Of a stretch of 64,000 nt of DNA, positions 25,755 to 33,924 are shown in pieces. Positions within the stretch are counted from its first letter, which is position 1. Each line of letters starts with the position of its first letter. Under the pieces are notes generated by a model. It saw only the letters and a program-made list of their open reading frames with translations. It did not search any database and was not told the DNA's origin. Source of the DNA: Massilia litorea (GTDB taxonomy: Bacteria > Pseudomonadota > Gammaproteobacteria > Burkholderiales > Burkholderiaceae_D); contig NZ_CP062941.1 in the NCBI RefSeq assembly GCF_015101885.1, positions 1,302,001 to 1,366,000 of the forward strand, in the 5' to 3' direction. Made by a program: the position numbers and the translations under genes.

Positions 25755-27095
25755 ATGACCAGCAAAGTACTCTGGGGCGAGGGTTTATTGCTGCGCCCAC
25801 AGCATTTCCAGCGCCAGGACGCATACCACGAGCATTGCCTGCAAAAAGGCATCAAGGCGGTGCATCCGTATGCCTGGGGAGTCGAGCGGCTGCAAGTCGA
25901 CCGCGAAGCGCTGGCCAACAACACGCTGCGCATCCTCGACCTGGCGCTGCGCTTCCAGGATGGAGAGCTGGTCGACGCACCGAACGCCGATGCGCTCCCC
26001 GATACGGTCGACCTCAGCCTGCTGCAGCAATCCCAGCAAAGCGTGACGTATTACGCGGCCCTGCCAAGCCTGAAACCGTTCAGCGGCAATTTCGCCACGC
26101 CCGGCCAGGCCGCGCATACGGCCCGTTTTATCCAGACCAACCTCGAAACGGCCGATTTATATACGCAGGCCGCGCCGGTGCAGCTGGCCTATCTCAAGAA
26201 ATCGGTACGTCTCGTCTCGGAATTCGAGCCGCGCGACGCCTATGTTCACTTCCCGTTGCTGCGCCTGCGCCGTGCGGCCGTCGGCGGTTTTGAAATCGAC
26301 CCCGGTTTCGTGCCGCCCAGCCTCTCCATTGGCGCCGCCGCCCCGCTGTTCCAGCAATTGCGGCGCCTGCTCGACGCGCTGCAGGCCAAGGTCAGCGCCC
26401 TGTATGGCCATCACCGCGAGCCGAGCCGCAACGTGATCGAATTTCGCTCGGGCGACATGTCCTCGTTCTGGCTGCTGCACACGGCCAGTTCCGCCTACGC
26501 CACGCTGACCCACCATTTTCATCACCCCAGCCTGCATCCGGAACGGCTGTACGAACAATTGCTGGACGTCGCCGGCGGCCTGATGACCTTTTCAAAAAGC
26601 TGGACCCTGGCGGATTTGCCTCCCTACCAGCACGCCGACCCGGGCCCCCCTTTCACGAAACTGCACACGATCATCCGCGAACTGCTCGACACCGTCATTT
26701 CGTCGAAATATTTTGCGATTGCCCTCAGCGAAGTGCGGCCCTCCTATCATATCGGCGCCCTCGACTCGGGCAAGATCGACGACAAGACGACGTTTTATAT
26801 TGCCGTCTCCGCGGATATTCCCGCCGTGCAGCTGGTCGACGTCGTGCCCCTGCGTTTCAAGGTCGGCGCGCCGGACGATGTCGAAAAATTCGTGCTCTCT
26901 GCGCTGCCCGGCGTGCGTCTGCAATACACGCCGCAGCCGCCGGCGGCGCTGGCGGTGCGCCCCGACACCTGCTACTTCATGCTCGAATCGAAAGGGCAGA
27001 TGTACGAGCGCATGCTCAAGGCGCAATCGATCTCGATCTATGTGCCGGCGGGGATGAAGGAGTTGAAGCTCGAGTTGCTGGCCGTGGCGGCGTAA
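25755..27095 (+). CDS. tssK: Type VI secretion baseplate subunit TssK
   Basis: This 446-residue protein starts with the TssK hallmark KVLWGEGLLLRPQHFQRQDAYHE and ends with a receptor-like C-terminal domain (about 315-446). TssK trimers join the baseplate wedges to the TssL/TssM membrane complex. The length and the early W-G-E-G and PQHFQ residues are typical. It is the first gene of the rightward operon with the PAAR gene 37 bp downstream. The partner genes tssL, tssM and tssJ, often next to tssK, are absent here. Confidence 0.95.
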   Translation: MTSKVLWGEGLLLRPQHFQRQDAYHEHCLQKGIKAVHPYAWGVERLQVDREALANNTLRILDLALRFQDGELVDAPNADALPDTVDLSLLQQSQQSVTYYAALPSLKPFSGNFATPGQAAHTARFIQTNLETADLYTQAAPVQLAYLKKSVRLVSEFEPRDAYVHFPLLRLRRAAVGGFEIDPGFVPPSLSIGAAAPLFQQLRRLLDALQAKVSALYGHHREPSRNVIEFRSGDMSSFWLLHTASSAYATLTHHFHHPSLHPERLYEQLLDVAGGLMTFSKSWTLADLPPYQHADPGPPFTKLHTIIRELLDTVISSKYFAIALSEVRPSYHIGALDSGKIDDKTTFYIAVSADIPAVQLVDVVPLRFKVGAPDDVEKFVLSALPGVRLQYTPQPPAALAVRPDTCYFMLESKGQMYERMLKAQSISIYVPAGMKELKLELLAVAA

Positions 27096-27132
27096 GACCC
27101 CGGTCACCTGCGACCACTCATCGGAGAAAACC

Positions 27133-27396
27133 ATGTCCGGACCCTTGATTGTTCTCGGCGACAAAACCTCGCACGGCGGCGCCGTCATCGAAGCTTCAAA
27201 CCAGAGCGACAGCGGCGGCGTCCCGATCGCGCGCATGGGCGATAAAACCGTTTGTCCGAAGCACGGGCCGAACCCGATCGTCAGCGGCGATTCGTCCCTG
27301 ATCATCGACGGCAAACCGGCCGCCCGCCACGGCGACAAGACCGCCTGCGGCGCCTCCCTGATCGCCAGCCAGCAAGCCACGATCGACAAGCTCTGA
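27133..27396 (+). CDS. PAAR-domain spike-tip protein
   Basis: This 87-residue protein is a single PAAR domain without any effector extension: MSGPLIVLGDKTSHGGAVIEAS, then PIARMGDKTVCPKHG and GKPAARHGDKTACGA, with the His and Cys residues that bind the zinc at the tip of the cone. PAAR proteins sharpen the VgrG spike and carry effectors. No vgrG gene is in the window. GGAG precedes the ATG by 7 bp. Its stop lies 8 bp before the next gene, so the two are probably translated together. Confidence 0.93.
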   Translation: MSGPLIVLGDKTSHGGAVIEASNQSDSGGVPIARMGDKTVCPKHGPNPIVSGDSSLIIDGKPAARHGDKTACGASLIASQQATIDKL

Positions 27397-27404
27397 TTGA
27401 CACC

Positions 27405-28817
27405 ATGACTTCGACCACCGTTGCGCCGCCGCGCCTGGCGCCAAGCTGGATCAAAACAGCCCTGCTGGCCGCCGCCGTATTCGTGCTCTGCTGGGGCGGC
27501 GCCATCGCCTACTGGCGCTCGGCCGAGCACGGCCCGGCGACAGGCGACTTGCTGCTGGCGCTGCTGGCCGTGCCCCTCGGGGTGCTGGCTGCCGTCTGGC
27601 TCGGCAAGAAACTGGTCACCGCACGTCCCGCGGCCGCAGCGGCTGCCGGCACCGCGACTGCAGCCCAGCCGGCGCTCGCCCCCCCTGCGGCCCCACCACT
27701 CGCCGTCCTGGCCGCTGCCCTGCGCGCGCCGCACGGGGACTCGCCCGACGCGCTCGCGACTGCGATTGCCGGCAACCAGGCGCACCCCGACCTCGATCCC
27801 GAGCTGATCGACGACGATGGTTTTCCGCTCACGAGCGCCCGCAGCGACGCTGCCGTCGACGAGGCGCTGCAGGAAGAAGTCCACGAATGGCTCATCCTGA
27901 ACGGCATGGCCGAGCTGCGTTTTGGTGCCGCGCAGTGGCGCGCGCTGACCCTGGGCACGGCCGTCGTGCGCGACCTGGCCAACGAGGCCGTCATGCAATT
28001 GATGCCGCCCGAAGGCGCGCCGCCGCCGCTGCGCTTGCTGCCGCTGTTTCCGCCAGGCTGGACGGTCGAGCAGCGCCACGCGGCGGGCCTGTGGTTCAGG
28101 CATACGGTGGCGCAATTCGGTTGGCCCGTGGACAGCCTGACCCGGATCGATGCCCCGCTGGATGCCGCTCCCACAACGATCCTCGGGCTATGTGCAGACG
28201 CGAGCGGAGCGCGCGCCCCGCAGCTTGCCACCATGCTGATCGCCTGCGCCTCGTCCATCGACCAGCAAATGGTGGATGGCTGGTCCGCAAACGGGTCGCT
28301 GCAGACGCCGGCCCGGGCCCAGGGGCGCATTCCGGGGGAAGGAGCGGCCGGCCTGCTGCTCACCAGCCTCGATGGGGCCAGCAAGACCGATGGTGCCGTG
28401 TTCGCGCAGTTGTACCCCATGGTCGAGGCGCGCAGGGAAGTCTCGGCCGGCAGCGCCAAACGCGCGGAAACAACACGCCTGACCGAGCTGGCGCAACGTG
28501 CCGTCCAGGCCGCCGGACTCGGATTGTCCGACCTCGCCTGCGTGGCCGCCGACACCGACCACCGCACCAGCCGCGGACTGGAACTGATGGGACTTGTCTC
28601 GTCCGCGCTGCCCGATCTCGACACGACGGCCGATGTCCTGCGTACGGGCGTGGCCACCGGCACCTGCGGCGCCGTGCCCTTCATGTGCGCCCTGGCGCTG
28701 GCGCGCCATGCTGCGCTGGCGGGCAATGCGCCGGCCCTGTTCGTCAGTCACGAGGATCCATTTACGTGCAGCATGGCGCTGGTCGCCCCTCCGCCTGCAC
28801 CGGCACAGCCGGCGTGA
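27405..28817 (+). CDS. Membrane-anchored thiolase-fold-like protein of the T6SS island
   Basis: The 470-residue protein has two N-terminal membrane helices (about 18-37 and 47-68), an Ala/Pro-rich linker (to about 105) and a large soluble domain. The soluble part shows the layout of a beta-ketoacyl-synthase/thiolase fold: a helix ELTQRAVQAAGLG-like block, an acidic SDLACVAADTDHRTSRGLELMGL region, GTCGAVPFMCALALARHAALAG and the C-terminal APALFVSHEDPF. I see no clear active-site Cys-His-His triad, so it is probably not a working synthase. The start is ATG 27405; the frame upstream overlaps the PAAR gene. It may be a T6SS accessory or adaptor; that role is inferred from position only. Confidence 0.6.
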   Translation: MTSTTVAPPRLAPSWIKTALLAAAVFVLCWGGAIAYWRSAEHGPATGDLLLALLAVPLGVLAAVWLGKKLVTARPAAAAAAGTATAAQPALAPPAAPPLAVLAAALRAPHGDSPDALATAIAGNQAHPDLDPELIDDDGFPLTSARSDAAVDEALQEEVHEWLILNGMAELRFGAAQWRALTLGTAVVRDLANEAVMQLMPPEGAPPPLRLLPLFPPGWTVEQRHAAGLWFRHTVAQFGWPVDSLTRIDAPLDAAPTTILGLCADASGARAPQLATMLIACASSIDQQMVDGWSANGSLQTPARAQGRIPGEGAAGLLLTSLDGASKTDGAVFAQLYPMVEARREVSAGSAKRAETTRLTELAQRAVQAAGLGLSDLACVAADTDHRTSRGLELMGLVSSALPDLDTTADVLRTGVATGTCGAVPFMCALALARHAALAGNAPALFVSHEDPFTCSMALVAPPPAPAQPA

Positions 28818-28940
28818 GCGTCAGCCCTGATGAACACGCCGTGCGAAGCCGCCTACACGGCTTCAGCCCGCGCTCCTATTGGTGTACCTGAACAAACGGC
28901 TACCATCGATCCCATGGTTCATTACGCCAAGGAGATCGTC

Positions 28941-29381
28941 ATGGCTGGAAACAAGCAATACGATGCAGGCGCCGGCAAGGCCGGTAGCCATCATCCAGAT
29001 ACGCGCGGACCGGATTCGTTGTCGGGCCGCTCCGACCCCGCCGACCCGGACACGGGCCAGCGCCAGCAGGCAGACAATGGCGGCTCGAATGCCGGCCATT
29101 ACACCGGTGCTGGGGGAGCGAAAAGCGAACGCGAAGGCGGCATCGTCAGCGCGCCGCCGGAGAGCAATGTCGGGCCGGCAGGTGCACCGCAAAGCGACCG
29201 CGGCGCCCACGCCCACGCGGCCGGCATGACGGCGGCAGCGGCGGGCGGCAAGCCCGGTACCTCGGCGGCAGGTGAGGGGGAGGGCCAGGGACAATCGGTG
29301 GACGCCTCCGTGACCGGCACCGGCGTCGACGAGCTTGCCAAACAGACCCCGGACCGGCCGGGTGGCGCCGACTCGCGCTGA
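28941..29381 (+). CDS. Hydrophilic low-complexity protein, function unknown
   Basis: This 146-residue protein is almost entirely small and polar residues (Gly, Ala, Ser, Asp, Gln), with blocks such as GHYTGAGGAKSEREGG and AAAAGGKPGTSAAGEGEGQG, and no signal peptide, membrane helix or cysteine. It is probably disordered. AAGGAGATCGTC before ATG 28941 is a strong ribosome binding site and marks the start; in-frame codons further upstream lack one. It lies 123 bp after the thiolase-like gene and may end the tssK operon or stand alone. A terminator follows 52 bp after its stop. Confidence 0.6.
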   Translation: MAGNKQYDAGAGKAGSHHPDTRGPDSLSGRSDPADPDTGQRQQADNGGSNAGHYTGAGGAKSEREGGIVSAPPESNVGPAGAPQSDRGAHAHAAGMTAAAAGGKPGTSAAGEGEGQGQSVDASVTGTGVDELAKQTPDRPGGADSR

Positions 29382-29432
29382 TTCCCTTCCAAATCGGGAA
29401 CGCCGCACGACAGGCTCATTCCTTACCCACAT

Positions 29433-29458
29433 GCCGCTGGTGACAGCGGCTTTTTTTT
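29433..29458 (+). terminator. Rho-independent terminator of the T6SS rightward operon
   Basis: GCCGCT (29433-29438) and AGCGGC (29445-29450) form the stem, followed by eight T residues (29451-29458). Confidence 0.9.
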
Positions 29459-29600
29459 GCTCCGCCCGTCCGCCATTGCCCCGACACTGTTGCAAAACCG
29501 AGCAGCTCATCAATTTCTGATAAAACCTGCTTGCTTGTAATCTTTGTGTCATGCATCGTTGTAAAAATTTGTACTTTTATAACGAGAGGGGTGAGGCCAC

Positions 29601-32081
29601 ATGCGTCGCGTTCATACCATGAAGTTGCTGCCATTGGTGTTGGCACTCGGTTTCAGTCAGGCAGGCCTGGCATCGGAAGCGGACCACCGCGAGTTCGAAG
29701 CGACCCTGCATGCGCCCTATAGCGCAGCCGCGGCCGCCCAGGAAGGGCGCACGTTTGCCTTGACCTTCAGCTACCCCTTCGTCGTGGAGGCGCAGGACAT
29801 TGTCTGGCGGCTCGAACTGCTCGATCCGGCACAGCGCGTCATCGAGCGCTGGCAGGGTGTGCGGCGCCTGTCCGGCAAGCCGGTCGACGTCAAGGTCAAC
29901 TGGCGCGGACGCGCCGGCGACCCGGCCCTGCGCGATGGCATCTACCAGGTGCGCATGGTCGCCGTGGCGCGCGCCGCCGAGGCAGGGCAAGCGCGGCCGC
30001 TGTCGGCCGCGGAGACGGACGCACTGCTCGAAGCGGAAGGCGGCCACCAGGTGGAACAGGCCTGGGACATCGCCGTCGGCGCGCCGGACACGGTCCCGAT
30101 GCCGGCGTTTACGGCGCTGCCGACGACTGCCGGCGCCAGGGAAGCGGCAGCGCGCACGGGCGGCGGCATGGTGTCGCCCATGTCGGTCCCGGCCACCGCC
30201 GCGCTCCCCTACACCGTGTATTACGCCAACCTGCACAGCCAGACCAACCACAGCGACGGCGGCGGAGCCCTGTCCTCCTGCACCGGCGCCCAGAGTCCGC
30301 AAACCGGCGCCTCCGGTCCGGCGCAGGCCTTCGCCTATGCGAAAGGCAAGGGCCTGGATATCCTGATGGCGTCCGAGCACAACCACATGTACGACGGTTC
30401 GGACGGCACCAATGCCGCGGCCAGCCCGGCGACGGCCAAGGCCCTGTACCAGTCAGGCCTGAAGGCGGCGAGCGATTTCAATCTCGCCAACCCGAATTTC
30501 CTGGCCGTGTATGGTCTGGAGTGGGGCGTGATCAGCAACGGCGGCCACCTGAATATCCTCAACAGCAACGAATTGCTCGAGTGGGAATACAACGGCAGCA
30601 ACCAGCTGATCGGCGACACGTATACCGCCAAAAACGATTACGCCTCGCTCTACACCCTGATGAAAAACCGCGGCTGGATCGGCCAGTTCAACCATCCGGA
30701 TACGAGCGGCCAGTTCCTTGTCAACGGCCTGCCGCTCGGCTACACGGCCGACGGAGATAACGCGATGGTGTTGTGCGAAGTGCTGAACACCTCCGCGTTT
30801 TCGACCAATACGACCGAAACCGAAACCGGCCGCAGCACCTTCGAAGGCGCCTGCAAAAAGGCGCTCGAGGCCGGCTTCCACGTGGCGTTTTCCAGCAACC
30901 AGGACAACCATTGCGCGAACTGGGGCGCCTCGTACACCAACCGCACCGGCATCCTGATTCCGAATGGCACGGCACTGACGAACGCCAGTTTTGTCGCGGC
31001 ATTGCAGGCGCGCCGCGTGTTCGCGACGATGGACAAGACCTCGCAACTGGTGCTGACCGCCAACGGCCACCTCATGGGCGAGCGCTTTGCCAATAGCGGC
31101 CCCCTGAACCTGGTCGCCAATTTCGCCAGCACCTCCGGCAAGACGGTGTCGTCGGTGGCGATCTTCGAGGGCGTGCCTGGCCGTAACGGCACGGTGACCC
31201 AGCTGTCCACCAGCGCCAGCACGACGATCACCCCAGCCACGGGCGAGCATTTTTATTATGCCAAGATCACGCAAAACGACGGCAATATCCTGTGGTCGGC
31301 ACCGCTCTGGGTGACGCAATCGACCTCGTCGTCCGGCGACACGGTCGCCCCGACCGTGAGCGCCAGCGAAAGCGGCACGGCCGGCACCGTGACCCTGTCC
31401 GCCAGTGCGAGCGACAACGTCGGCGTCAGCAAGGTCGAGTTTTATGTCGACAGCGTCCTGAAAGGCAGCGACACCAGCTCGCCCTATTCGATGACGCTCG
31501 ACTCGACCACCCTGGCCAACGGCAGCCACACGCTGACTGCGAAGGCCTATGATGCGGCCGGCAACGTCGGCAGCTCGGGCGCGACCAGCTTCAGCATCAG
31601 CAACGCCAGCGGCGGCACCCAGCTGCTGCTGAACCCCGGTTTCGAGTCGGGCGCCGTGTCCTGGAATGGAGGTAGCGGCATCATCAACAACGCGACGACG
31701 ACCCCGGCCCATACCGGCAGCTGGAAGGCGAAACTGGCCGGCACCGGCGCCACCCGTACCGACAACCTGTACCAGCAGGTCGCCATTCCCTCGACCGCAG
31801 CAAGTGCAAGCTTATCGTTCTGGCTGCAGGTGCAGTCGGCGGAAACGACGACCACCAGTGCCTACGACACCCTCAAGGTGCAGGTAAGGAACAGCGGCGG
31901 CACGATTCTCGCCACGCCGGCGACCTATTCCAACCTGGACAAGGGAACGAGCTACACCCAAAAAAGCCTGGACCTGTCGGCCTATAAGGGGCAGACGGTG
32001 CAGGTGTTCTTTGTCGGCACCGAGGATTCCTCTTTGCAGACGACCTTCCTGGTCGACGACGTGGCGCTGACGGTGCAGTAA
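29601..32081 (+). CDS. Secreted PHP-domain (CehA/McbA-like) hydrolase with Ig-like and carbohydrate-binding-like modules
   Basis: The 826-residue exported protein has a signal peptide (about 1-25), an N-terminal domain of unknown type (about 30-190), then a PHP-type metallohydrolase domain (about 205-475) with metal ligands in YYANLHSQTNHSDGGG, ILMASEHNHMYDG, QFNHPDTSG and SSNQDNHCANWG. An Ig-like domain follows (about 575-665: DNVGVSKVEFYVDS, LANGSHTLTAKAYDAAGN) and a C-terminal jelly-roll, carbohydrate-binding-like module (about 672-826: LLLNPGFESGAVSWNG). Related proteins hydrolyse phosphoesters or cyclic nucleotide-like substrates. GAGG lies 8 bp before the ATG, and TATAAC at about 29577 is a possible -10 element. 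Confidence 0.8.
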   Translation: MRRVHTMKLLPLVLALGFSQAGLASEADHREFEATLHAPYSAAAAAQEGRTFALTFSYPFVVEAQDIVWRLELLDPAQRVIERWQGVRRLSGKPVDVKVNWRGRAGDPALRDGIYQVRMVAVARAAEAGQARPLSAAETDALLEAEGGHQVEQAWDIAVGAPDTVPMPAFTALPTTAGAREAAARTGGGMVSPMSVPATAALPYTVYYANLHSQTNHSDGGGALSSCTGAQSPQTGASGPAQAFAYAKGKGLDILMASEHNHMYDGSDGTNAAASPATAKALYQSGLKAASDFNLANPNFLAVYGLEWGVISNGGHLNILNSNELLEWEYNGSNQLIGDTYTAKNDYASLYTLMKNRGWIGQFNHPDTSGQFLVNGLPLGYTADGDNAMVLCEVLNTSAFSTNTTETETGRSTFEGACKKALEAGFHVAFSSNQDNHCANWGASYTNRTGILIPNGTALTNASFVAALQARRVFATMDKTSQLVLTANGHLMGERFANSGPLNLVANFASTSGKTVSSVAIFEGVPGRNGTVTQLSTSASTTITPATGEHFYYAKITQNDGNILWSAPLWVTQSTSSSGDTVAPTVSASESGTAGTVTLSASASDNVGVSKVEFYVDSVLKGSDTSSPYSMTLDSTTLANGSHTLTAKAYDAAGNVGSSGATSFSISNASGGTQLLLNPGFESGAVSWNGGSGIINNATTTPAHTGSWKAKLAGTGATRTDNLYQQVAIPSTAASASLSFWLQVQSAETTTTSAYDTLKVQVRNSGGTILATPATYSNLDKGTSYTQKSLDLSAYKGQTVQVFFVGTEDSSLQTTFLVDDVALTVQ

Positions 32082-32108
32082 AGCGGCGTTCCATGCGCAA
32101 GACGTAAC

Positions 32109-32140
32109 AGCCCGGGCTGCGCTGCCCCAGGCTTTTTTTT
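32109..32140 (+). terminator. Terminator after the PHP-domain gene
   Basis: AGCC and GGG at 32109-32116 pair with CCC and GGCT at 32125-32133 (a few bulges), followed by a T-run to 32140. It also lies just past the 3' end of the convergent HAF-repeat gene. Confidence 0.75.
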
Positions 32141-32141
32141 G

Positions 32142-33770
32142 TCATTCGCGCATTGGCACAGTGGCGCCGCGCGCAGACAGCTGGACCGACTGCGCCGCGC
32201 GTTTGCCCGATTGCGGCGGCAGCGCACCGGATCCGGTCAAGGTCGGCACCGACGGATCGGTGACGACGAGCCGGCGCTGCACCTGCGTGGCATTGCCGGC
32301 ACGGTCCGTGACGGTGACCTTGACGACGAATGCGCCGGCCTGGCAGAAGGTATGGCGCAGGCTGACGTCGCCCACTCCGCGCTGCTCGCGCAAGCTGGGC
32401 GCCGCCTGCGCGCACGCATCGTTGACGCTCGCCACCGCCCGGTGCGACTCGGCCACGGCGCTGTCGACGAAGTTGACGCTGAAGTCGACTGTCTGTCCCA
32501 GCCTGACGCTACCGCCGGCGGCCCCGCCGGCGACCGCACCCAGCACCGGCGCGGCCGTTCCTTCGCGCCCCGGACGCAGCAGGACCAGTCCGGCGTTCGA
32601 ATCGGCGACGATGGTACCGTTGTCGTTGATCTTGCTTGCCGAATACAGCACCAGCCCGGCAGGAGCCCGGTACAGACGGGTGTTCAGGTCGACCGGATTG
32701 GCGACGTCGTTCCAGAGGACGGCGCGCCGGCTGCCGGGGTCGTCGAGCGTGCGTTCGAGGTAGCCCACCATTTCGCGCCGGTTGTTCAGTGCGTTGACTC
32801 TCCCTTCCGCTGCACCGGCCAGCGGCAAGGGGCGCATGCCGCGCGCGGCCGACCAGACGAAGGGGGCGTACCGGTATTGCGGGTCGCTGTCCACGACCAG
32901 GTTGTTCCCTGTGACTTCTCCGTTCTCGTTGAGCGCGGTGACATACTGATCGCCCGTGTCCGGGCCGATCCGCACCATGCCGCGTTGCCGGCTCCAGAGG
33001 AAGCCGATGCCGCGTCCCTCCTTGTAATAGGTGCCCAGCACCTGGCCGGTCGCGTTGATGTGGGTGGCGGTCGATTGCGTGCCGCCGAAGAGGCCGAGGT
33101 CGGTGGCCGTGCCGGCCCGGTCCCAGACCATGGCGTGGCTGTCCTGATACTGAACCTCGGAATCGCCGACCGAGACGCCGCTGTCATTGATGGCGCGCGC
33201 CGCCGATAACCTGGCGGGCGGCGGACCGAGCGGAGTAAGGGTGCCGTCGGCATTCCAGCGGTTGGCGCGGGTATAAAACATCTGCCCCTCCGCCCGGACC
33301 GCACCCACCACCTGGTTGAGGTTATTGATGGCATGGGCGTCGGACAAGGTCGGCCCCGGCAAGGCGCGCATGCCGCGCGCGGCGGTCCAGGCAAAGGCGC
33401 GGTAGTCGAAGGCGGCGTCCTGGGACTGGCCGACCACGACACCCTGGTTGTTCAAGCCCTGCACGAAGGTATACGACCCGCCCAGCGAACCCAGGGTGTA
33501 CACGCGCCTGCCGTCGAAGAACCCGTTGAATATCGGTTCAGGGTATGACCAGGTGGCAAAGGCGACCTGGTCGCGCGCATTCAGGAATGCCTGTCCGGTG
33601 TCCGGACCGAGATTGACGACGCTGTATTCGGCGACACGTGCACGCGCCGCCGCATCCACGGATGCGCCTGGCGCGGTCGGGGGAGCGGCGTGGGCGCAGA
33701 GCGCAGCGATGGCGGGGACGAGCAAGCCCGCCCATTGCAGGCGTGCTTTGTTGCTGAGCATGAAAGTCAT
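32142..33770 (-). CDS. Secreted HAF-repeat protein with C-terminal PKD/Ig-like domain
   Basis: This 542-residue protein has a signal peptide (about 1-28) and then a string of roughly 45-residue repeats with the pattern 'A-x-x-I/L-N-x-x-G-x-V-V-G ... A-F-x-W' (for example VQGLNNQGVVVGQSQ, AFAWTAARGMRALP, AHAINNLNQVVGAV, ARAINDSGVSVGDS, FVWSAARGMRPLP). This is the HAF extracellular repeat family, probably a beta-propeller. From about 405 to 515 there is a PKD- or cadherin-like beta domain (VDFSVNFVDSAVAESH, AFVVKVTVTDRAGNA). A cell-surface or extracellular binding role is likely; no enzyme motif is visible. Confidence 0.8.
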   Translation of the reverse strand: MTFMLSNKARLQWAGLLVPAIAALCAHAAPPTAPGASVDAAARARVAEYSVVNLGPDTGQAFLNARDQVAFATWSYPEPIFNGFFDGRRVYTLGSLGGSYTFVQGLNNQGVVVGQSQDAAFDYRAFAWTAARGMRALPGPTLSDAHAINNLNQVVGAVRAEGQMFYTRANRWNADGTLTPLGPPPARLSAARAINDSGVSVGDSEVQYQDSHAMVWDRAGTATDLGLFGGTQSTATHINATGQVLGTYYKEGRGIGFLWSRQRGMVRIGPDTGDQYVTALNENGEVTGNNLVVDSDPQYRYAPFVWSAARGMRPLPLAGAAEGRVNALNNRREMVGYLERTLDDPGSRRAVLWNDVANPVDLNTRLYRAPAGLVLYSASKINDNGTIVADSNAGLVLLRPGREGTAAPVLGAVAGGAAGGSVRLGQTVDFSVNFVDSAVAESHRAVASVNDACAQAAPSLREQRGVGDVSLRHTFCQAGAFVVKVTVTDRAGNATQVQRRLVVTDPSVPTLTGSGALPPQSGKRAAQSVQLSARGATVPMRE

Positions 33771-33924
33771 AGGAGCCTTTGGTGAAGAACAGAAGAACTA
33801 CAGATTCACTGTAGATCCCGCTTCAGACTCGAACATGACTTCGCTCTAACTCAGCATCGGAACTAAAACCTCACTCAGCGGTCGGCACGCATGTTGACAG
33901 TGCCGCCGCTTGCGTGGTTGTCGA

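Noticed and set aside
27405-28817. Naming the thiolase-like protein a 3-oxoacyl-ACP synthase
   Set aside because: The overall pattern fits the fold, but no Cys-His-His active site can be placed, so an enzymatic name is not supported.
33771-33924. A glmS ribozyme or other riboswitch near glmS
   Set aside because: This 154-bp gap lies after the glmS stop, and the true leader (35755-35913) shows palindromes but no ribozyme-like core.
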